Assembly: GCF_030611305.1 (NCBI RefSeq)
Contig: NZ_JAUWQB010000017.1
Location: 1-50,748 of the forward strand
Source: Desulfobacula sp.
GTDB lineage: Bacteria > Desulfobacterota > Desulfobacteria > Desulfobacterales > Desulfobacteraceae
Reading direction: 5' to 3'
Length of the DNA stretch: 50,748 bases
Each line of letters begins with the position of its first letter. The first letter of the stretch is position 1. The translations under genes and the position numbers were made by a program. The notes below the pieces were generated by a model that saw only the letters and a program-made list of their open reading frames with translations, was not told the origin of the DNA and ran no database searches. Below are positions 32,405-40,580 of this stretch, in pieces.

Positions 32405-34495
32405 TCAGTTCGCCTTTGCTATTGGAAAACCTGTATCCGGGTTATAGCAGAGCCTACAGCAGTTCAGGCATCTTTCAGCTTCTTTATGGGCCGCATCTTC
32501 CGGCAGAACAAGATCAACCTCAATCATTGAATCAAGCCTTTGATCAACAGGAATTTCCGGCATTTTGGCCCGTGCTGTTTTTTTAAGGCCAGGAACTTTT
32601 GTGAAAATGGATTCAGGAATCCTCTTTTTTTGTAAAGAATCTTTTACCGGTTCCACCGGTTCTCCTTTTAAGAACAGATCAATGGACCGGGCAGAACGCC
32701 TTCCGCTGCCGATGGCATCTACAACAAGAGCCGGCCCAGTAGCAGAATCCCCGGCCGTAAAAATATAGGGTATGGAAGCCTGCAGGATTGCCGGGTCATT
32801 ATCAATGGTATTCCATCTTGTCAGTTCCAGTTCCGTCATTCTTGGATGGGGGTCCTGATCTTTAAATGAGGCATCCGGAGACTGACCAATGGCCGAGATG
32901 ACCATTTCCACATCAAGAAGGGTTTCTGAGCCTTCAATGGGTACGGGACGTCGTCTGCCGCTGGCATCGGGTTCACCCAGTTCCATTTTAAGGTATTCGA
33001 GCTGGGCCACTTTGCCGTTGTCATCGGCGATGACTTGAGTGGGGGCAGCCAGGAAAACAAATTCAACGCCTTCTTCTTCTGATGCGACAATCTCAACTTC
33101 ATTGGCCGGCATCTCGTTTCTGGTTCTTCTGTAAACAATGTATACTTTTTCAAGACCAAGCCTTAAAAGAGTTCTTACACAGTCAATTGCACTGTTCCCG
33201 CCCCCTACTACAGCTGCAGTTCTCCCCAGCTTTATTTTTTCACCCCTGGAAAATCTCTGGAGAAAATCAATTCCTTTAAAACAACCATCGAGATCCTCTC
33301 CTTCAATGCCAAGGGAATAATCTTCCCAGGCACCCACACCCAGTAATACGGCTTCATAGCCCGAGGCCATCAAGGATCCAAGCCCGAAATCAACACCAAA
33401 TCTAACATTACAAAAAGCCTTGATTCCAAGGTCAAGAATCCCCTGGATTTCCCAGTCAAGAACCTTTTTGGGAAGCCTGTACTCAGGGATACCGTATCTG
33501 ATAATGCCGCCAAGCTTTGGCATGGCCTCAAAGATATCCACCTGATGTCCTATCCTTCGAAGGAAGAATGCACAGGATAGCCCGGCAGGCCCGCCACCGA
33601 TCACAGCCACTTTTTTGCCTGTATCCGGTGCACATTTAATGGGGATCCTGGAACCTGAATTCATTTCATAATCAGCAACAAAGCGTTTGAGCTGGTTAAT
33701 GGAAACCGCTTCTTCTTCAATACCTCTTCTGCACTCATCTTCACAAGGATGGGGACAGACCCTGCCACAGGCAAGGGGTAAAGGGTTTCTCATGCGGATG
33801 GTCTGGACAGCTTCTTTATATTTGCCTTCCCTGAGCTGGTTGATATATCTGGGTATATTGATTTCAGCAGGACAGGTCTGGGCACAGGGTGCCAGAGCAT
33901 CCTGTGTCTGATTAAACTTCATGAGTTGTTCGGAAAGGGTTGTTACCTTTATAATATCTTTTGGGCAGGCCAGCTGGCAGGCACCACAGCCCACGCATTT
34001 ATCATCATCCACAACAGGATAGCCGTTGGGTCCAATTTCAAGAGCATCAAATTGACATGCTTTGACACAATCGCCAAGACCCATACATCCCACACCACAA
34101 ACCCGTTTGCCGCCAAATACAGCAGCCATGGCTTTACAGGAGGAAATTCCCATATAGTGGTATTTATCATCGGCACGATTTCCGCCTTCACAAATATTAT
34201 AGGATAACGGGCTTTCAGCTGCGCCTGCATCTACACCCATTATTTTTGCAACTGCTTCCACCCCTTCCTGGTTTGATATAACACATACAGAAGGTTGCGC
34301 TAGGCCATTTACAACTGCTTCGGCAGCAGCTGAGCATCCGGCATATCCGCAACCACCGCAGTTTGCGGCGGCAAGGTTGTTTTCCACCTGTGCAATTCTC
34401 GGGTCTTCATATACATAAAAGACCTTGGATGAAAGGCTGAGTACAATACCGCATACAGCACCAATGCCTAACATAAACAATAAAGCTGGGATCAT
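32405..34495 (-). CDS. rnfB: RnfB fused to a GltD-like FAD/NAD(P)H oxidoreductase
   Basis: 696 residues. Part 1 is RnfB: membrane helix 1-25, the 4Fe-4S domain with NCGGCGYAGC (C46, C49, C54, C71), and two ferredoxin clusters (C133/137/143/147 and C167/170/173/177). Part 2 (from about 200) matches the small subunit of glutamate synthase and dihydropyrimidine dehydrogenase: Cys pairs at 204/208 and 243/247/251/255, an FAD Rossmann site VAVIGGGPAGLSCA (about 296-309), an NAD(P)H site AAVVGGGNSAIDC and the second FAD contact YIFTAGDSATGPALV. A C-terminal C-x2-CC-x2-C cluster lies near 678-685. Ordinary RnfB is 190-330 residues. Last gene of the rnf cluster. Confidence 0.93.
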   Translation of the reverse strand: MIPALLFMLGIGAVCGIVLSLSSKVFYVYEDPRIAQVENNLAAANCGGCGYAGCSAAAEAVVNGLAQPSVCVISNQEGVEAVAKIMGVDAGAAESPLSYNICEGGNRADDKYHYMGISSCKAMAAVFGGKRVCGVGCMGLGDCVKACQFDALEIGPNGYPVVDDDKCVGCGACQLACPKDIIKVTTLSEQLMKFNQTQDALAPCAQTCPAEINIPRYINQLREGKYKEAVQTIRMRNPLPLACGRVCPHPCEDECRRGIEEEAVSINQLKRFVADYEMNSGSRIPIKCAPDTGKKVAVIGGGPAGLSCAFFLRRIGHQVDIFEAMPKLGGIIRYGIPEYRLPKKVLDWEIQGILDLGIKAFCNVRFGVDFGLGSLMASGYEAVLLGVGAWEDYSLGIEGEDLDGCFKGIDFLQRFSRGEKIKLGRTAAVVGGGNSAIDCVRTLLRLGLEKVYIVYRRTRNEMPANEVEIVASEEEGVEFVFLAAPTQVIADDNGKVAQLEYLKMELGEPDASGRRRPVPIEGSETLLDVEMVISAIGQSPDASFKDQDPHPRMTELELTRWNTIDNDPAILQASIPYIFTAGDSATGPALVVDAIGSGRRSARSIDLFLKGEPVEPVKDSLQKKRIPESIFTKVPGLKKTARAKMPEIPVDQRLDSMIEVDLVLPEDAAHKEAERCLNCCRLCYNPDTGFPIAKAN

Positions 34496-34532
34496 AATTT
34501 CACCTTATATTTTTGAACTTCCTCTTTATTTT

Positions 34533-35108
34533 TTAAACCATTCCTTTAAAAGACATAAATGTCAAAGCAATAATGCCTGCAGTCACAAGACCGATGGATG
34601 TATCCTGCAAGGGTTTTGGAACTCTGGCCAGGTTAACTCTTTCCCTGATGCTGGCAAAGAGTACGAGAGCAAGCCCAAACCCGATAGCGTATGCCGTGGC
34701 AGAGACAACTGCTTGAACAAAGGTATATTCTTCGTTAATATTGATCAGGCAGACACCCATAACTGCGCAATTGGTGGTGATGAGCGGCAAAAAAATTCCC
34801 AGTCCGGCATAAAGCCCTGGAATACTTTTTTTCAAAAACATTTCCACAAACTGAACCAGGGACGCAATTACCAGGATAAAGGAAACCGTACGCAAATACT
34901 CAACGTCAAGCGCTTTTAACAGGTAAGTATCCACCATCCACGTGAGAGTGCCGGCCATAACAAGGACAAAGACAACGGCCATTGCCATGCCCACGGCAGT
35001 CTCCATTTTCTTGGATGTGCCAAGGAACGGACAACAACCGAGGAACTGGGCAAGGAGAATGTTATTGATAAAGATACAGCTTATTGCAAGGACGAATAAA
35101 TCACCCAT
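34533..35108 (-). CDS. rnfA: RnfA, membrane subunit of the ion-translocating ferredoxin complex
   Basis: 191 residues with six transmembrane helices. Diagnostic segments are NNILLAQFLGCCPFLGTSKK (about 15-34), whose Cys ligates the intramembrane [2Fe-2S] cluster shared with RnfE, GIFLPLITTNCAVMGVCL with the second ligand Cys, and the last helix. RnfA and RnfE form the pseudo-symmetric core that carries electrons across the membrane. Gap of 15 nt from rnfE and 37 nt to rnfB. Confidence 0.95.
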   Translation of the reverse strand: MGDLFVLAISCIFINNILLAQFLGCCPFLGTSKKMETAVGMAMAVVFVLVMAGTLTWMVDTYLLKALDVEYLRTVSFILVIASLVQFVEMFLKKSIPGLYAGLGIFLPLITTNCAVMGVCLININEEYTFVQAVVSATAYAIGFGLALVLFASIRERVNLARVPKPLQDTSIGLVTAGIIALTFMSFKGMV

Positions 35109-35123
35109 ATTATTATCTCCTTT

Positions 35124-35732
35124 TTATTTTTTACCAATGAGGTTCATCAAACAGAGCATGAGTCCAAGACCGACAAAAGCACCGGGTGCCTCAATCATGA
35201 ATTTGAACGGAAGAAAGTTTCCTCCCATTTCAAAAATAGGAACTCCACCCCAGACGGTAATTGTTCCATTACCTAAAAATTCTCTGACTGCACCCAGGGA
35301 AGCAAGGGATAACGTAAATCCCATACCGATACCCAGCCCGTCAGCAATGGACATGACAGGACTGTTCTTGCTGGCAAAGGCTTCTGCCCGGCCAAGAACG
35401 ATACAGTTCACAACAATCAAGGGGATGAAAATACCCAGTTTCAGGAACAATTCATATGTATAAGCCTGCATCATCAGCTCCACAATGGTAACAAAGGTGG
35501 CTATGATGACTATGAAACAGGCGATTCTGACTTTTGACGGAATAACATTTCTAAGAAGAGATATTAAAAGATTGGAAAAAACCAGAACAAAGGTGGTTGC
35601 AACACCCATCCCGATTCCGTTTTCAACTGATTTTGTAACCGCAAGGACCGGGCAAAGTCCTAAAACCAGCCTGAAAGGAGGTATCTCAGCCCAGAGTCCT
35701 TTTGTAAATTCTTTTGCTAAGGATTGTGCCAT
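35124..35732 (-). CDS. rnfE: RnfE, membrane subunit of the ion-translocating ferredoxin complex
   Basis: 202 residues, six transmembrane helices, homologous to RnfA in inverted topology. It opens AKEFTKGLWAEIPPFRLVLG and then GLCPVLAVTKSVENGIGMG, the [2Fe-2S] ligand region. IFIPLIVVNCIVLGRAEAFA holds the second ligand Cys. Normal length. Between rnfG and rnfA, with gaps of 26 and 15 nt. Confidence 0.95.
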   Translation of the reverse strand: MAQSLAKEFTKGLWAEIPPFRLVLGLCPVLAVTKSVENGIGMGVATTFVLVFSNLLISLLRNVIPSKVRIACFIVIIATFVTIVELMMQAYTYELFLKLGIFIPLIVVNCIVLGRAEAFASKNSPVMSIADGLGIGMGFTLSLASLGAVREFLGNGTITVWGGVPIFEMGGNFLPFKFMIEAPGAFVGLGLMLCLMNLIGKK

Positions 35733-35758
35733 ATTTTTTTCTCCTAAAATATTTTGCC

Positions 35759-36340
35759 TTATTTCATCTGCTTGACAATTTCAGGTTTTAGTTTCTGATA
35801 AATTTCTTTTGCCTGGGCTGCAGCAACACTAACTCCTTTTGAGGTAATGGTTGCACCGGACATGGCATCAATAACGCCGCCGCCATTTTTGAGGGCAAAA
35901 TTTGTGTCCATTTTAAGGCCTGAAAATTGAGAGACAAAGGAAAGGTCTTCTTTGGCCCTTGATCCGATGCCCGGGGTTTCAGCATGGGTGGTCACCCTTA
36001 CATCCACAATTTCGTCGGTATCCAGGTTGATGCCCACCATAAGTCCGATAGGACCACCATAAGCGCCTCCTTTTGTTTCAAAGGCAATTGCTTTTGAACC
36101 ATCTGAAAGCTTACCCGGGAAAATCTGCAATTCAATATCATCAGTCTTTATTGTAAATCTTTCTGCCAGAGGATCATTGGTGGCTTCCGGAAATATATCT
36201 TGAATAGCAGGCGCTTTCTGAAATTTTAAAACCTGATTTTCAATTTGTACCTCGGTTCCTGATTTTACTACAGCAAGCAGGCCGCCTGAAACAGCTGTCA
36301 ATACTGTTAAAACCACAACCATACTAATCATTTCACGCAT
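35759..36340 (-). CDS. rnfG: RnfG, FMN-carrying periplasmic-facing subunit
   Basis: 193 residues. An N-terminal helix (about 3-25) anchors the protein, followed by an FMN-binding domain. GGVIDAMSGATITSKGV (about 155-171) contains SGAT, whose Thr takes the covalent FMN phosphoester. THAETPGIGSRAKED is the other conserved stretch. It passes electrons between RnfD and the RnfA/E core, or to an external cytochrome. Its ATG overlaps the rnfD stop by 8 nt. Confidence 0.93.
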   Translation of the reverse strand: MREMISMVVVLTVLTAVSGGLLAVVKSGTEVQIENQVLKFQKAPAIQDIFPEATNDPLAERFTIKTDDIELQIFPGKLSDGSKAIAFETKGGAYGGPIGLMVGINLDTDEIVDVRVTTHAETPGIGSRAKEDLSFVSQFSGLKMDTNFALKNGGGVIDAMSGATITSKGVSVAAAQAKEIYQKLKPEIVKQMK

Positions 36341-37301
36341 TGTTTACTCCCTTTCCCAAAGCTTTTGGTCTAATTGTGTCGACTAGGGGGTTCACAAGGT
36401 TCACTAACAGGATCGCCAAAACAGTACCATCGGCATAAGCTCCGATGTTTCTCATCAGGATGATCATTACAGCAGCAAAAAATCCGTAAATAAACATGGG
36501 AATCCTGTTTGCCGGAGAGGATGAATTCTCAGTGGCAAGAAAGAATGCTCCAAAGAGTGTATATCCTGAAAAAAGATGGAGCATGGGTCCTGCATAGGTA
36601 TCCGGGTTTGCCATGCTGAACGCCAGGGCAGTTACAATGATACCTGCAATAAATGAAACCGGAATTTCCCACCGGATATATCCCCTTAAGATCAGGTAGA
36701 TACCACCGATAATAAGGCCAAGCCCAAAGGTGGAACCAATAGCGCCCACCTGTTTGCCCATGATAAGATCACCTATAGGAAATAGACCTGCGACCTCATA
36801 GGCTCCCTGGAACTTAAGGGCAGCCAGCGGTGCAAGGGCGGTAAAATCGAATTCATAATTAATATAGGCAGTATCGAAATCAAAAAAGACCTTCCAGGAA
36901 AGCATTAAAAAGGCCATTCCCACAAGGGCCGGGTTAAACGGGTTGGCTCCGATACCACCGAAAATCATTTTACCGATAACCACTGCAACAAAAGTTCCGG
37001 TAATGACAAGCCACCATGGGGATGTGGCCGGAAGCATCATACCGAAAACAAGTCCGATAACGGCAGAATCCAGATCACCGATAGAGATCTTCTTTTTGGA
37101 TATGATATTTAATATAAGCTCCCAGACCATTGCACTGGAAAGAGATAGTGCAAGCACACCAACTGCTGGTGCGCCGAACTGAATAATACCAAAAATGACT
37201 GCCGGGAGGGTGGCAATCATTATATTCAGATTCATTTTAAAAAGACTATCTCCATCATGCCAGAAAGGTGCGTGGGATACTGTTAATTTGTTATTATTCA
37301 T
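36333..37301 (-). CDS. rnfD: RnfD, membrane flavoprotein subunit
   Basis: 322 residues with about nine transmembrane helices, the main ion-translocating subunit together with its covalent FMN. SHAPFWHDGDSLFKMNLNIM at the start, then GGIGANPFNPALVGMAFLM and GYTLFGAFFLATENSSSPAN are RnfD/NqrB landmarks. I cannot place the covalent-FMN Thr with confidence; GAIGSTFGLG is the nearest candidate. It overlaps rnfG and lies 14 nt after rnfC. Confidence 0.93.
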   Translation of the reverse strand: MNNNKLTVSHAPFWHDGDSLFKMNLNIMIATLPAVIFGIIQFGAPAVGVLALSLSSAMVWELILNIISKKKISIGDLDSAVIGLVFGMMLPATSPWWLVITGTFVAVVIGKMIFGGIGANPFNPALVGMAFLMLSWKVFFDFDTAYINYEFDFTALAPLAALKFQGAYEVAGLFPIGDLIMGKQVGAIGSTFGLGLIIGGIYLILRGYIRWEIPVSFIAGIIVTALAFSMANPDTYAGPMLHLFSGYTLFGAFFLATENSSSPANRIPMFIYGFFAAVMIILMRNIGAYADGTVLAILLVNLVNPLVDTIRPKALGKGVNNA

Positions 37302-37315
37302 TGGCAGTCTCCATT

Positions 37316-38587
37316 CTAAACCTCTGCTCTAAGTTTTAAAATCTCATGTTTTCCAAGCCGGATATATTGGAATAACGGTATCTTTGCAGTACAGACGTAT
37401 GCGCAGAGACCACATTCAATACAAGACTCAAGATCATATTTATCAGCAGCCTCTTCATACTGGTCAGCTTCAAGGTATCGTACCAGAAGATTCACAGGGA
37501 CATTTGCAGGGCAGATCCGAAGACAGTTGCCACAATTCACACACGGATAATCTGATACCTCAGGGATGATATCCCGGTCCTGAATCATCACTGTATCCAT
37601 ATCAGGTAGGACAGGATGGTGATGTGTGTAAGTTGCAAATCCTTTCATGGGCCCACCGATGACAATTCTGTCCTGTTCGTTGACATGAATGCTGAAGGTA
37701 TTGAAAATTTTGCGTAAAGGTGTTCCAATGGTGGCCTTAACCCTGTATTGAGTTCCCTGTTTTCCTATAACCGTCAGAATTTTTTCAAAATCCGCAGATT
37801 TTGTCTTGTATGCTCTGGCTAAAGAGACTACGGCTTCAGCAGTGATAAAACAAACCCCCATATCTTCAGGTGTTTTTCCTGCAGGAAGTATCATGCTTAA
37901 ATGGTCTTTTAAAATCATTGCCGGTAAATTAGAAGGATATGTCAAAGCGGTTTTGAATACCTGAATCGAATCAAATCCTCCTTGGATATTTAAGCCTTCC
38001 GGTATAGTGATACAAAGTTTAGGAACACGGGTTATCTTTTTTAAAACCTGCGCCCCTTTTTTTATCTCATCCAAAAATTTCAGAGTTATATACTGATTGG
38101 TTGTTGATAAAAGATCCATGTCTGCACAGGTAATGACAATGGTATTAATTTTAACATCATCATTGGCAAGGATTTTTAGCGGAGGAGCTCCCGGCAGTGT
38201 CCTTAAATATTCGTCAGCAGAGGCAATATCATCCTTTAAATCATATGTTATCGAATCTGTTTGGGTTGTCTGGCTCTGATCATTTTTGATAACAAGATAG
38301 GTGGAGATATTGGCAAAATCATCCGAATAAGTGTCAATAGTTCTGATGGTTCCTGTGACGGGAGAAATTGTATACTCTGTACTTTGATTGTAAAGGCGTA
38401 ACTTTTCTCCCTTTTCAACCGCGTCCCCTTTTTTTATTAAAGCCTGCCTTGTACTGTCAATGGGTTCATTCAATAATAAAGTAAGGTTGGACGGGATGGG
38501 TATCGGCTCCGGCTCTTTAGGATCCGGTTCCACAAGATCATAGTCGAGTCTTGGTTTGGTTAACGTGAAAAAAGATCGTTTAATCAT
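37316..38587 (-). CDS. rnfC: RnfC-like soluble subunit lacking the NADH/FMN glycine motif
   Basis: 423 residues, within the usual RnfC range. The C-terminus is typical: CVNCGNCLRICPANVPVNLL and, 38 residues later, CIECGLCAYVCTAKIPL, two 4Fe-4S clusters, with VIGGPMKGFA before them. The middle is not typical. The glycine-rich G-x-GGAGFPT loop and the GAECEPY segment that hold NADH and FMN in ordinary RnfC are absent, and that position reads LRTLPGAPPLKILANDD then INTIVITCADMD. It probably does not use NADH directly, and the oxidoreductase module on RnfB may replace this function. First of the six rnf genes, 74 nt after the cytochrome. Confidence 0.88.
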   Translation of the reverse strand: MIKRSFFTLTKPRLDYDLVEPDPKEPEPIPIPSNLTLLLNEPIDSTRQALIKKGDAVEKGEKLRLYNQSTEYTISPVTGTIRTIDTYSDDFANISTYLVIKNDQSQTTQTDSITYDLKDDIASADEYLRTLPGAPPLKILANDDVKINTIVITCADMDLLSTTNQYITLKFLDEIKKGAQVLKKITRVPKLCITIPEGLNIQGGFDSIQVFKTALTYPSNLPAMILKDHLSMILPAGKTPEDMGVCFITAEAVVSLARAYKTKSADFEKILTVIGKQGTQYRVKATIGTPLRKIFNTFSIHVNEQDRIVIGGPMKGFATYTHHHPVLPDMDTVMIQDRDIIPEVSDYPCVNCGNCLRICPANVPVNLLVRYLEADQYEEAADKYDLESCIECGLCAYVCTAKIPLFQYIRLGKHEILKLRAEV

Positions 38588-38661
38588 AATAAGTCCTTGT
38601 TTTGTAAAAAGCTTAGATCATTCATTGTCGTTAATATTTAAGATATAAAAATCTAAATTAG

Positions 38662-39027
38662 CTATAATGAATGACACGTATTACATTCTACCGGACCTGC
38701 GCCAATATCTTCATGGCATCCCTTGCACTGAGCATGAAATGCATCAGCTCTTGATAGTAAGTCTTCATCACCTGTCTCTTCATGGCACTCACTGCAGTTG
38801 TAGGTTTCATCATCTTCAATGTTATGATGGCAGTCCAGGCAATCTTCCGTATAATCGCCTGTGTGTACTGAATGGGTGAATAAAACTTTACCGGCTTTGT
38901 TCTGAAACATCATGCGTACTGGTTCTTCAGGTGCAGGGGGAGTAAAAGAGGCATAGCATATAATTCCTGTGATCAAAAATATGATCATAATTAATATAGC
39001 TACTTTTAGGTCTCGTTGTGATGTCAT
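38662..39027 (-). CDS. Membrane-anchored tetraheme cytochrome c (c3/c7 type)
   Basis: 121 residues. A hydrophobic N-terminal helix (about 8-28) can act as signal or anchor. Four CxxCH sites follow: CLDCH, CSECH, CKGCH and CNTCH. Four extra His (in FTHSVH, the second His of CHH, and DAFH) could be the distal axial ligands, so bis-His hemes are likely. It lies directly upstream of rnfC on the same strand, as multiheme cytochrome genes do in Desulfovibrio and Methanosarcina rnf clusters. It probably exchanges electrons with the periplasmic side of Rnf. Confidence 0.92.
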   Translation of the reverse strand: MTSQRDLKVAILIMIIFLITGIICYASFTPPAPEEPVRMMFQNKAGKVLFTHSVHTGDYTEDCLDCHHNIEDDETYNCSECHEETGDEDLLSRADAFHAQCKGCHEDIGAGPVECNTCHSL

Positions 39028-39130
39028 AATACTTCTCTCTTATCTAAGGGTTAAAGTTCATGCGACAAACCCACAACTAGCATGGCGTTATATTACATCA
39101 TAGTTATCTTGGCAAGGAAAAAATTTAAAT

Positions 39131-39592
39131 TTAGGGAATGGTGCAATCGGCCGGGATGATATGTGGTTTTTTTCTGACAAGGAAAGGCTTATAGGCTTCT
39201 TTTTTTGAAAGCGAGTTGTTTTTTTTCCGGATGATATAAAAGGAGAGTCCAAAAAATAAAAACCCTGAAATCATGGAAACAAAGGAGGGGTCCATTTGAA
39301 GAGAAGGTGCAAGACTGTTTCCGATCAATGCACCGATGATCAGTAAAATAATGGGAAATACATATAAAAAAAATGTTAAGAAAAGCATTGGTCTGGTTTC
39401 AAGTCCAATGAGGACATGATCCCCTTTTTCTACATTAAGCGTGTTTTTAACCGTAATGGTCATTTCTTTTAGACTGCCTGCTGTTCCGCAACCTTCTTTT
39501 GAAGAGCAGGATTCGCATGCACCGGATCTGGTTGTTTTTATCCAGGCAATAGACTGGTTTGCTTTGGTTACAATTCCGTTTTCAGTGATCAT
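39131..39592 (-). CDS. rseC: RseC/MucC-family membrane protein
   Basis: 153 residues. The N-terminal soluble part has a Cys cluster (ACESCSSKEGCGTAG, about 29-43) and the beta-rich VEKGDHVLIGLETRPML. Two transmembrane helices follow (about 69-90 and 98-118), then a basic tail. RseC-like proteins are linked to SoxR reduction and Rnf/Rsx function in gamma-proteobacteria. Codirectional with and 103 nt upstream of the cytochrome gene, so probably part of the rnf operon. Confidence 0.85.
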   Translation of the reverse strand: MITENGIVTKANQSIAWIKTTRSGACESCSSKEGCGTAGSLKEMTITVKNTLNVEKGDHVLIGLETRPMLFLTFFLYVFPIILLIIGALIGNSLAPSLQMDPSFVSMISGFLFFGLSFYIIRKKNNSLSKKEAYKPFLVRKKPHIIPADCTIP

Positions 39593-39689
39593 AGTTCAAT
39601 TATCTTTTATCAGGTCCTTGGCAGTTTGCTTTTTTATTTTCTGAAAGGATAAACTTGATATATAATGATGTCAATTTTTTTATTTTTTC

Positions 39690-39716
39690 TTGACAAAAAA
39701 AATGTGTTGATATAAT
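39690..39716 (+). promoter_or_regulatory. Promoter of tRNA-Asn
   Basis: Consensus TTGACA (39690-39695) and TATAAT (39711-39716) with a short 15-nt spacer, 28 nt before the tRNA 5' end. Confidence 0.65.
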
Positions 39717-39744
39717 CTCACCAAGTCTTATTCAAAGGCGCTGC

Positions 39745-39820
39745 TCCCCAGTAGCTCAGTTGGCAGAGCAATTGGCTGTTAACCAATGGGTCCGCGGTTC
39801 AAATCCGTGCTGGGGAGCCA
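39745..39820 (+). tRNA. tRNA-Asn (anticodon GTT)
   Basis: 76 nt including the encoded CCA. Acceptor TCCCCAG pairs with CTGGGGA, discriminator is G. The anticodon stem ATTGG/CCAAT encloses CTGTTAA, anticodon GTT, and the T loop is GGTTCAAATCC. It is the only gene on this strand between the rnf and acyltransferase genes. Confidence 0.97.
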
Positions 39821-39895
39821 ACTTAAAAAACATACCCCGTGGAAATTTTAGCTGGATTTTTTTCAGTCGGCCTAAAGGTCTCTTTTTAGCCGGGT

Positions 39896-40546
39896 CTAAA
39901 GGAATAGTCCGGGCCTCATAGTGTTTTCAAGATATTGGCGATGGCGTTCAAAATTATCCCCGTTGTCGGAGGCTTCAAACCGGATCTCCTGGCCAAAGGT
40001 GATGCAGACCCGTGAAAAGGGTTTGGGCAGCATGAATCTATCCCATGAATTGAAAAACCAGGCATGCTCTGCCGAGGTATAAAGGGGAATTACAACCGCA
40101 TCTGCCTCAAGAGCCATCTTAATGATACCAGCCTTGACCCTGCCGATGGGACCGGTCGGGCCGTCAAGGATATGGGCACCAAGCCCGTACATCTTTAAAT
40201 GGTCAATCATGTAATCCATGGCTTGTTTCCCCCCCCGTGAAGAGGAACCCCTGGGGGTATGCCAGCCCGTCCTTTTGGCCACCCCTGAGATCAGATCTCC
40301 GTCTTTGCTCTGACTGATCATCAGGCCGGGGTTGTATTTGGAATAGGTCTTGAAATGATGGATGGCTGAAAAAAACTGCTGGTGCCATGCACACAAAAGA
40401 ACAGGAGTCCCCTGTTTCCGAAGTCTCTGCCAGTGTCCCTCATTTTCAACCTTGATCCTAAGGGTCATACTATAAATCCGGATAAGGTAATAGGCAAAAA
40501 AAATAAAGGGCCGGGTGTAAATAATAAATTTTAATCTTTTAAACAT
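39896..40546 (-). CDS. DUF374 lysophospholipid-acyltransferase-like protein
   Basis: 216 residues from ATG 40546, chosen for the RBS GGGAG upstream; an ATG 33 nt earlier would begin outside the family start. Recognisable segments are PVLLCAWHQQFFSAI (about 49-63, the HQ/Hx4D-like site of this branch), SQSKDGDLI, TPRGSSSRGGKQAM and LDGPTGPIGRVKAG. The family is related to PlsC acyltransferases and lipid A acyltransferases. Its acceptor is unknown. An unbroken run of eight C in the plus strand (40229-40236) encodes the Gly-Gly of SSRGGK. It is followed by the zinc permease gene upstream (34 nt). Confidence 0.82.
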   Translation of the reverse strand: MFKRLKFIIYTRPFIFFAYYLIRIYSMTLRIKVENEGHWQRLRKQGTPVLLCAWHQQFFSAIHHFKTYSKYNPGLMISQSKDGDLISGVAKRTGWHTPRGSSSRGGKQAMDYMIDHLKMYGLGAHILDGPTGPIGRVKAGIIKMALEADAVVIPLYTSAEHAWFFNSWDRFMLPKPFSRVCITFGQEIRFEASDNGDNFERHRQYLENTMRPGLFL

Positions 40547-40580
40547 TGGTTTCTCTCCCAAATTGGAGCTCCCGGGCATT

